Shown here piece by piece: positions 34,879-41,773 of a stretch of DNA of 64,000 bases. This DNA comes from Paenibacillus_AB hodogayensis (GTDB lineage Bacteria > Bacillota > Bacilli > Paenibacillales > NBRC-103111). Location of the stretch: NCBI RefSeq assembly GCF_039536325.1, contig NZ_BAAAYO010000008.1, forward strand, positions 310,001 to 374,000, given 5' to 3'. The position numbers and the translations under genes were made by a program. The first letter of the stretch is position 1. Each line of letters starts with the position of its first letter. The notes below the pieces were generated by a model, which made no database searches, was not told the DNA's origin, and saw only the letters and a program-made list of their open reading frames with translations.

Positions 34879-36611
34879 GCGCTCTCCTCCTCCGATAGCT
34901 GGGACGTCACGATCTCGCGGTACACGTCGCAAGAGGCAAGCAGCTCGCGGTGCGTGCCGATCCCGGCCACCCTGCCTTCATCCAGCACGACGATGCGGTC
35001 GGCCTCCATGATGGTGCTGACACGCTGGGCTACGATCAGCAGCGTGGCTTCGGCCGTTTCCCTCTGCAGGGCGGCCCGCAATTTGGCATCGGTCTTGAAA
35101 TCCAGCGCCGAGAAGCTGTCGTCGAACACATAGACGGCCGGCTTGCGCGCGAGCGCCCGGGCGATCGACAACCGCTGCTTTTGCCCGCCGGAGAAGTTGG
35201 TCCCGCCTTGCGAAACGGCCGAATTCGTGCCTTCGGGCAGCTCCGTAATAAACTCGGCAGCCTGGGCCACCTCGGCAGCGTGCTCGACATGCTCCCGCGA
35301 AGCGGAATCGCTGCCGAAGCGGATATTGTCGGCGATTGTACCCGAGAACAGCACCGCCTTTTGCGGAACATAGCCGATCATTGCGCGAAGCCGTTCCTGC
35401 GACAAGCCGCGAATATCTTTGCCGTCAATCCGGATGCTTCCGCCGCCCACGTCGTAGAAGCGCATCAACAGATTGACGAGCGTGGATTTGCCCGAGCCGG
35501 TTCCGCCTATGATTGCGGTAACTTGTCCAGGCTGAGCCGTGAACGATATGTTCCGTACGGCGGGCTGTTCCGCGCCGGGATACCCGAACGTTACATCGTC
35601 GAATTCCACGAGCCCCCGGCCGGAGCTTTCCGGTTCGCGGGTTTCCGGAGCGTCGACGATGGACGGCGAGGCATCCAGAACTTCATTGATCCGTACGGCG
35701 GATGCCGACGCGCGCGGAATCATGATGAACATCATGGAAACCATCGTCAGCGAGAACAAAATTTGCGACGCATACTGGGTGAAAGCGATCAGATCGCCCA
35801 CCTGCATATGGTTGTTGTCAATGCGAATGCCGCCGAACCACATGATGGCGACGAGGGACAGGTTAAGCAGCAGCAGCATAACCGGAAAAACGACCGACAT
35901 GATCCGCGTCACCCGGATCGCGGTATCCGTCAGGTCGGTATTGGCCGAGCCGAAACGTTCCCGTTCCCGCTCCGTGCGGTTGAAGGCGCGGACGACGCGA
36001 ATGCCGATCAAGTTTTCGCGCAGCACGAGATTGAGTCTGTCCAGCTTCTTCTGCATCGCGCGAAACAGCGGAACGCCCTTCGAAGCGACCAGCGTAATGA
36101 CGCCGGCCAGCAGCGGAATGACCGCCACGAGCACGAGCGACAGCTTCGCGTCCTTGGAGACGGCCATCACGATGCCGCCGACAATCATTAACGGGGCGTT
36201 CAGAAACATGCGCAGGAGCATAAACAGCACCTGCTGAACTTGGGTAATATCGTTCGTGGTACGGGTAATCAGCGAAGCGGTGCCGAACTTATCGAACTCC
36301 TGCAGCGAGAAACGTTCCACGTGGCCGAATACGTTGCCGCGAACGATTTGGCCAAAGCCTGCGGCCGTTCTGGACGAGTAATAGGCAGCCGCCACGTTGC
36401 ACAGCGTCCCGACTGCGGCGATCAGCAGCATAAGCCCGCCAATGCGCAAAATGTAGCCGGTGTTGCCCTCCATAACGCCAACGTTGACGATATCCGCCAT
36501 CAGAGTCGGCAAGTAAAGCTGCGAAATCGATTGCAAAAACATGAGTACGACGACCACGGCAATCCACGCGCGGTAAGGCTTCAAAAAGCGAAACAGCTTA
36601 AGCAAACCCAT
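34875..36611 (-). CDS. ABC exporter half-transporter (TMD-NBD), degenerate-site subunit
   Basis: 578-residue partner of the preceding half-transporter: six membrane helices (about 15-320) and an ATPase with Walker A GGTGSGKSTLVNLLMRF and signature NFSGGQKQRLSIARAL. In Walker B the residue after the Mg-binding Asp is Asp (VYVFDDSFSALD), not the usual catalytic Glu, as in the non-catalytic site of heterodimeric ABC exporters. First gene of the two-gene operon; ATG at 36611 with GGAGTG nearby. Confidence 0.92.
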   Translation of the reverse strand: MGLLKLFRFLKPYRAWIAVVVVLMFLQSISQLYLPTLMADIVNVGVMEGNTGYILRIGGLMLLIAAVGTLCNVAAAYYSSRTAAGFGQIVRGNVFGHVERFSLQEFDKFGTASLITRTTNDITQVQQVLFMLLRMFLNAPLMIVGGIVMAVSKDAKLSLVLVAVIPLLAGVITLVASKGVPLFRAMQKKLDRLNLVLRENLIGIRVVRAFNRTERERERFGSANTDLTDTAIRVTRIMSVVFPVMLLLLNLSLVAIMWFGGIRIDNNHMQVGDLIAFTQYASQILFSLTMVSMMFIMIPRASASAVRINEVLDASPSIVDAPETREPESSGRGLVEFDDVTFGYPGAEQPAVRNISFTAQPGQVTAIIGGTGSGKSTLVNLLMRFYDVGGGSIRIDGKDIRGLSQERLRAMIGYVPQKAVLFSGTIADNIRFGSDSASREHVEHAAEVAQAAEFITELPEGTNSAVSQGGTNFSGGQKQRLSIARALARKPAVYVFDDSFSALDFKTDAKLRAALQRETAEATLLIVAQRVSTIMEADRIVVLDEGRVAGIGTHRELLASCDVYREIVTSQLSEEESA

Positions 36612-36789
36612 TCACACTCCTATTCGTTATCCGAAAAACGCGGAAACAAGCCCTATACGATACTCGCCAAATCGTCGGCAAAGGCTGCGGTCGGAATCCA
36701 TATGCAATTCAAGCATATCAGGCCGGAAAACGGGACATCCCCCTTCTTTTCTTTATAACACTTTACCGCTTACTATAAACCGTCGATAA

Positions 36790-36817
36790 CAAAAAAAAAT
36801 CGGTCGACGGACCGATT
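36790..36817 (-). terminator. terminator of the solute-binding gene
   Basis: AATCGGTC (36798-36805) and GACCGATT (36810-36817) form an 8-bp stem followed on the minus strand by nine Ts. It is 73 bp after the stop at 36890. Confidence 0.85.
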
Positions 36818-36889
36818 CCTTTTGCCAGCTTTTTTGCTTTTTTTGTTCGGCTCGAGCGGATTCCGCTTCGCTGCCTGTTCAAGATCGGA

Positions 36890-38209
36890 TTATTTCGTTT
36901 TTTCCTCGGCTATTTTCTTGTTGGCCGTTTCTTCCGCCAAGCGCAGCGCCGTATTGATGTCGACCTTCTTGTTTACGACTTCCCAGAAGGCGGCATCCAG
37001 CTGCTGGGCGGCGATGACGTCATACTTGGAGACGAACGGCGGAGACGGGGCGATATCGTTCGCCAGAAACGCTCCTACGTTTTTCCCCTTCAAATAGTTG
37101 CGGTCCGCGCCGAACTGCTGCTTGATGTCCGTATTGGTCAACACCGGAGGCTCTCCTCCCCGGGCCCGCTGAAGCTGCACTTCGTCGGACAGAAACTGGG
37201 CGATGACGGAGAACGCCTCTTCCTTATGCTTGCTCGTGGAGGATACGTACAAAATCGGGCCGAAAACCTGCATGCCTTTGCGCGGAGCTTGCGAAAATGT
37301 CGGCATCGTCACCATATCCCAATTCATATCCAAAGTTCCCAAGGTACTCATAATATTCGTCACCGAATACATGGCCAGCGTTCTATCCTTCAGGAAGGCA
37401 TCGGAGGCGTTGCTCTTCAAGTTCTGCATGCCTTCGAGCTCGTAAAACCGCTTCATCGTATCGAACCAGTTTTTCCAGCCATCCGTATTGAAGACGGCCT
37501 GATCGTTTTTCACTAGCGGCAGCGACAGCTGATTGTACTGCAGCTGGATGCCGGAGGCGAACTCGAATCCGCGATATTGCACGCCGCCCTCTTCCCGGGT
37601 CAGTTTTCTGGCCAATTCGTATACTTCATCGTAGGTGATGCCGTCTTTCGGATAAGCGACCCCGAACTTGTCGAAAATGTCTTTGTTGTAATAAAGCGAG
37701 GCGTTATTCATCGTAATCGGCAGACCGTATATTTTGTTATTGTTGAAATAAGGCTTGAGTCCTTCCATAGCAAGCGGAGCGATCCGGTTCAGGTCGAACT
37801 TCCGGCTCTGGATCAGCGGCGCCATATCGTACAGCAGGCCCAGCTGTTCCAAATCGAACGTAAACTTTGCCCCAGAACCTTGAATGAGGTCGGGGGCGTT
37901 CCCCGAGGCGACCAGTTCCTTGAGCGTGGAGCCTTTTTCGTTCTTCACATTCACGAGCGTAATGTGGGGAAACTTTTTTTTCATCGGCGCGACCCACAGA
38001 TCGTTCCATAAAATGTCCGCATAGTTATTCGGATTGAATACCCGGAGCGTGACCGGCTCGGGCTCTTTTTGCACATTCGCGCCCTGCTCGGGCCTCGTCT
38101 CCTTGACCTCGCCGGTCTTCTGTCCGCACGCTCCCGCCAGTAGGGCCAGCGTGACGAGACCGACTGCGGCCAAATGTCTCCGGCGCCCTTTTCCCCTTGC
38201 ATGCTTCAT
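36890..38209 (-). CDS. extracellular solute-binding lipoprotein
   Basis: 439-residue carbohydrate-type binding lipoprotein. Basic start (KHARGKGRRRH), hydrophobic stretch, lipobox AGAC with lipidated Cys at 28. Family segments: LPITMNNASLYYNKDIFDKF, GVAYPKDGITYDEVYELARK and ILYVSSTSKHKEEAFSVIAQ. The ATG at 38209 has GGGGGGA upstream. It lies 95 bp behind the BNR/sialidase-like gene on the same strand and ends at a strong terminator, so they may be one transcript. No permease or ATPase gene is adjacent. It is a more distant paralog of the other three binding proteins here. Confidence 0.91.
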   Translation of the reverse strand: MKHARGKGRRRHLAAVGLVTLALLAGACGQKTGEVKETRPEQGANVQKEPEPVTLRVFNPNNYADILWNDLWVAPMKKKFPHITLVNVKNEKGSTLKELVASGNAPDLIQGSGAKFTFDLEQLGLLYDMAPLIQSRKFDLNRIAPLAMEGLKPYFNNNKIYGLPITMNNASLYYNKDIFDKFGVAYPKDGITYDEVYELARKLTREEGGVQYRGFEFASGIQLQYNQLSLPLVKNDQAVFNTDGWKNWFDTMKRFYELEGMQNLKSNASDAFLKDRTLAMYSVTNIMSTLGTLDMNWDMVTMPTFSQAPRKGMQVFGPILYVSSTSKHKEEAFSVIAQFLSDEVQLQRARGGEPPVLTNTDIKQQFGADRNYLKGKNVGAFLANDIAPSPPFVSKYDVIAAQQLDAAFWEVVNKKVDINTALRLAEETANKKIAEEKTK

Positions 38210-38304
38210 TTGCAATCCCCCCATATATGTAAGTCCGTATCAAAAGCGCACGACGACCTCCCGACGCTTGCAGGCAGCGCAAAGGCCGACGGCATGCGGT
38301 TTGG

Positions 38305-39399
38305 CTATGCGCCGCCCTTGTCCACGGCAACCTTCAATCGGGCACCGGGAGTCACGCATCGCCCGGCGAGTACGTCCTCTTCCTTAAACACCGCCATCAA
38401 AATGTCCATATCCAGCTTTCTTTCGCGATCATAGATGATGTAAATCGTACCGTCCGCGGCTTCCGTACCGTCCGGGTAGGATACATTCTCCCGTTCGTCC
38501 AGCAGCAGCCCTTCGGTCCAGGTCATCCCATCGTCCTCGGATACTTGCGCCGTCAAGTGGCTTCGTCCGTTAAAACCGTAATGGTTGACGAGCAGCAATC
38601 GTCCGGAGCGGAGACGACGTATATAGAAGCGCGAATTCGGTCCGCCCAGCCGGGTCGGCTTTCCCCGGCTCCAGGTTAAGCCCTTATCCGTCGAGTGGCT
38701 CTCCCCGATGCCGTACGTGGTGCGGACGAGCATCCGCAAGCTCTCGTCTTCATGCTCGACGATCATATGCTCGTCGAAGAAACGGTTGGGAACGTTCGCT
38801 TGGCCCCGCAATGCGAAGCTCTCCCCCTGGTCTGTCGATACGTATACGTTGGAAAAGCGCTCCTCGGGCAAGCTGTCCATGCCCGAAAGACGGATAGCCC
38901 ATTGGACCGCCCATACCGCCGTCGGGAACAGCCACTCCCCAGAGCGGAGCACAGTCGGCTTATTCATCATAATGCCGTTGGCGATTCGTCGGGGCGCGCT
39001 CCAGATGCCGTCCGGCTCGTCCGGGTCGTCAAGCAGGGAAGCCCACACGCCGCACCGCCCGTCGTACATCTCGAAGCTTTGCGCCCAACACAGCCAAAGC
39101 CGGCCGAGCGGGTCGATCCATAGACAAGGATCGAAAGCGCGCACTTTTCCAGGCGGATCGATCACGAGCCAGGGAACGGACCAGGTGCGTCCATCGTCGC
39201 CGCTGTGGACGAGCACCACATAATTGTCCGGGCCCTCCCCGTCGCCTCCGCTGTAATAGGCGGCCCAGAGCCTCCCCCCGGGAGCGCGTTCTATCGTAGG
39301 AATTCCCTGAAACTTGCGGGATTTCGCTGCATACTTTTCCCCGGGCGCCAGATTCGGCTCCACAGGCTGCAGCGCAAGCTCCCGTTCCTGCAATTGCAT
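38305..39399 (-). CDS. BNR/sialidase-like six-bladed propeller protein
   Basis: 364-residue exo-sialidase-like propeller (BNR_2 type). Four Asp-box blade motifs are visible: SGDDGRTW, STDQGESF, STDKGLTW and SEDDGMTW. Other shared segments are FQGIPTIERAPGGRLWAAYY and RAFDPCLWIDPLGRLWLCWA. There is no signal peptide, so it should act in the cytosol, perhaps on an imported glycan, or bind without catalysis. The ATG at 39399 is chosen by alignment with its fused paralog at 39853 and follows GGGAAGGA. It stands before the binding-protein gene at 36890. Confidence 0.87.
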   Translation of the reverse strand: MQLQERELALQPVEPNLAPGEKYAAKSRKFQGIPTIERAPGGRLWAAYYSGGDGEGPDNYVVLVHSGDDGRTWSVPWLVIDPPGKVRAFDPCLWIDPLGRLWLCWAQSFEMYDGRCGVWASLLDDPDEPDGIWSAPRRIANGIMMNKPTVLRSGEWLFPTAVWAVQWAIRLSGMDSLPEERFSNVYVSTDQGESFALRGQANVPNRFFDEHMIVEHEDESLRMLVRTTYGIGESHSTDKGLTWSRGKPTRLGGPNSRFYIRRLRSGRLLLVNHYGFNGRSHLTAQVSEDDGMTWTEGLLLDERENVSYPDGTEAADGTIYIIYDRERKLDMDILMAVFKEEDVLAGRCVTPGARLKVAVDKGGA

Positions 39400-39852
39400 A
39401 TTCGATACATCCTTCCCGATTTGATCGATGCGCTCATCAGGGCAATCGCAGTAGAAAAACGGCGGCAAATCGAGGCTGCCCACCCGCTGCCTTCACTCGC
39501 TAGCTCCGAGCGCTCCAGCCGGTTCGTTTCCGTTCCGGCCTTTTGCAGCTTTAGTATAGCAACTGTTTCGCCGGCCGTATTTAATCGGTTCGAGCAATCT
39601 GGTGTGCAGTATCGCGCATCCTTTTTCGAACCCCCTCATAAACGGACTGGCACATCGTCACGACCGAATAGCCGATTTCGACGAACGGCCCATCGAACAG
39701 GGCCGTGCGGAAATCGACTGTCGTCGGGAAGGCGGGCTTGTCCCAGCTTTTCCATGAAGATCCGATCTGTCGGCAATCCAAGCAGCGCGACGAACTGCCT
39801 GCTGCGGCAAGGGACATGCGGCTGTTCACTACAACCCAAAACGTCCAGCTCC
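39400..39852 (-). other. 453-bp spacer with possible regulator remnant
   Basis: No intact gene is seen between the two BNR genes. On the minus strand the frame ending at 39581 reads KPAFPTTVDFRTALFD then GPFVEIGYSVVTMCQSVYEG, which resembles the C-terminal end of a LacI/AraR-type sugar-binding regulator; a matching piece just upstream, FVALLGLPTDRIFMEKLG, is in a different frame. If real, it is a frameshifted relic covering about 39581-39800. The resemblance is weak and unaided by any search. Confidence 0.28.
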
Positions 39853-41433
39853 TTAATCGTGAACAGGCAGTGCGGCTGCGGACGCCTCGCAAGTTTCTTT
39901 ATGCTTGCGGACGTATTGTAGGGGAGACAGACCTGTGGCCTTGCGGAACGCCCGGCTGAACGTGTGAATCGACTCGTATTGCATCATTGAAGCGACCTTC
40001 GTTACCGTTCCGGACCCTTCCTCCAGCAGTTCCATCGCTTTCAGCCATTTGCGCTTCGTGTAAAAACCGCGTAGATTATCGCCGAGCTCCTTCACGAACA
40101 GTCTGGACAGATGGGGCAGACTGTAGCCCGACACTTCGGAAACCTCCTTGAGGTCCTGAATGTACAGCAGCCGCTCGTCGATATAGCGGACAGCGAGGTA
40201 TACCGCTTTCTTCGCGCTGTCCTCGCCCGTTTCGCGATCCGGGTGTCTCTCCAGATCCTCGATCTTTTTAAGCAGCGCATGCTGGTTCCACTTGCTGCCG
40301 AGATAGAAATCGCTGGGCGCCGCCGCAGGCAAACCCGGGGTACCTCCCGATTCCAGTCCCGCTTTGTCCACGATGACCCTGAACCGCGCTGCGGCCGTAA
40401 CACCGCGTTCGGCCAGTACATCCTCCTCCGTGAAGACGGCCATCACGATTTCCATATCCCGGTTGCGCTCGCGGTCATAAATGACATAAATCGTTCCGTC
40501 CGCCGCTTCCGTCCCGTCGGGATACGATACGTCGCTTCGCCCGTCGAGCAGCAGGCCGTCCGTCCATGTAGCCCCGTCGTCCTCCGACAATTGCGCCGTC
40601 AGGTGGCTGCGGCCGTGGAAGCCGTAATGATTGACGAGCAGCAATCGTCCCGAGCGCAGCCGGCGAATGAAAAAGCGCGAGTTCGGTCCGCCGAGCCGCG
40701 TCGGTCTGCCGGGACTCCAGGTGCGACCTCGATCCAGGGAGAAGCTTTCTCCGATGCCGTAAGTCGTTCGGACGAGCATCCACAGGCTGCCGTCGCAGCG
40801 CTCGACAATCATATGCTCGTCATAGTGGCGCTGGGGCACGTCGGCCCGACCGCGAAGCTCGAAGGTTTCTCCTTGATCCGCGGTAGCCAGCACGTTGGAA
40901 AAGCGCTCCTCCGGCAAATGATTCAGGTACGAATTTTTGTTTTCCCATAATGCGACCGGAAACAGCCATTCTCCCGTCGACAGCACGGTCGGCTTGTTCA
41001 GCATGACGCCGTTGCCCAGCCGTCTCGGCTTCGACCAGCGCGGCCGCGCTTCCTCCGGATTGTCGCATAACGCCGCCCATACCCCGCATCTGCCGTCGTA
41101 AAGGCCGTAGCTTTGCGCCCAGCACAGCCACAGTCTGCCCAACGGATCGATCCAGAGGCAAGGATCGAAAGCGCGCACTTTCCCGACCGGGTCTACCGCC
41201 AGACAAGGGCTATCCCAGGTCGTTCCGTCATCGCCGCTCGTAGCGAGCAGCACGTAATTGTCCGGGCCTTCGCCCTTGCCGCCGCTGTAAAAAGCCGCCC
41301 ACAACCGACCGCCCGGGGTACGCTCGATCGCGGGTATTCCCTGAAACATGCGATGGGCGGCCGAATATCGCTCCGCCGGGCCGGTTTCCAGCTCCACAGG
41401 CTGAAGTGCAAGTTCCTTCATATCGATATCCAT
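39853..41433 (-). CDS. BNR/sialidase-like domain fused to AraC DNA-binding domain
   Basis: 526-residue fusion. Residues about 1-365 form a complete BNR propeller, paralogous to the neighbouring 38305 product, with Asp boxes SGDDGTTW, TADQGETF, SLDRGRTW and SEDDGATW. After a linker, residues about 414-513 carry two AraC helix-turn-helix motifs (LKEVSEVSGYSLPHLSRLFV; VTKVASMMQYESIHTFSRAF) and the ending TGLSPLQYVRKHK. No signal peptide or membrane helix is seen, so it is a cytosolic DNA-binding protein. The propeller replaces the usual cupin sensor of AraC proteins. It most likely senses, or processes and senses, a glycan and controls the neighbouring BNR and binding-protein genes; this role is inference. 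The frame is continuous with no internal start. Confidence 0.9.
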   Translation of the reverse strand: MDIDMKELALQPVELETGPAERYSAAHRMFQGIPAIERTPGGRLWAAFYSGGKGEGPDNYVLLATSGDDGTTWDSPCLAVDPVGKVRAFDPCLWIDPLGRLWLCWAQSYGLYDGRCGVWAALCDNPEEARPRWSKPRRLGNGVMLNKPTVLSTGEWLFPVALWENKNSYLNHLPEERFSNVLATADQGETFELRGRADVPQRHYDEHMIVERCDGSLWMLVRTTYGIGESFSLDRGRTWSPGRPTRLGGPNSRFFIRRLRSGRLLLVNHYGFHGRSHLTAQLSEDDGATWTDGLLLDGRSDVSYPDGTEAADGTIYVIYDRERNRDMEIVMAVFTEEDVLAERGVTAAARFRVIVDKAGLESGGTPGLPAAAPSDFYLGSKWNQHALLKKIEDLERHPDRETGEDSAKKAVYLAVRYIDERLLYIQDLKEVSEVSGYSLPHLSRLFVKELGDNLRGFYTKRKWLKAMELLEEGSGTVTKVASMMQYESIHTFSRAFRKATGLSPLQYVRKHKETCEASAAALPVHD

Positions 41434-41529
41434 GTCTCAAGCTTCAGCCCCTTTTTGATAACGCTTTCCTTTATTGGTGACGTGGAAGCCGGCGCGGCTG
41501 GCCTCCTGTAAGCGCGTCTTTTTTGCAAC

Positions 41530-41538
41530 AGTATACCA
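41530..41538 (-). promoter_or_regulatory. extended -10 promoter of the BNR-AraC gene
   Basis: On the minus strand TGGTATACT (41538-41530) is an extended -10 box about 100 bp before the start at 41433. The -35 region shows no good match. The rest of the 340-bp spacer 41434-41773 holds an inverted repeat and the terminator of the penicillin-binding protein gene. Confidence 0.4.
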
Positions 41539-41652
41539 TATCCGGGGCTCCGCGTATTTGACCGTATCGTTCAACTCATTGTGCAGCAAGCGGCAGGCTT
41601 GCGCTTTGCGAGCTCCCGACATCACGGGTATGGAAGTCCGATCATTCGATTC

Positions 41653-41678
41653 GCCTGAGGTTCGCAGGAACTTCAGGC
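41653..41678. repeat. 11-bp imperfect inverted repeat
   Basis: GCCTGAGGTTC (41653-41663) pairs with GAACTTCAGGC (41668-41678) with one mismatch around GCAG. It lies upstream of the BNR-AraC promoter and downstream of the penicillin-binding protein gene. An operator or a second terminator are both possible; no T run follows. Confidence 0.4.
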
Positions 41679-41705
41679 AAAACGGGCCTGCAGCGTTGCG
41701 GCAAG

Positions 41706-41732
41706 CAAAAAGAACCGGTCCGTGGGACCGAT
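41706..41732 (-). terminator. terminator of the penicillin-binding protein gene
   Basis: AACCGGTCC (41712-41720) and GGACCGATT (41724-41732) form a 9-bp stem with one G-T pair; on the minus strand CTTTTT follows. It is 42 bp after the stop at 41774. Confidence 0.75.
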
Positions 41733-41773
41733 TCATTTGCAAAGCCATTTAGTTCCTATGGAAGTGGACCATG

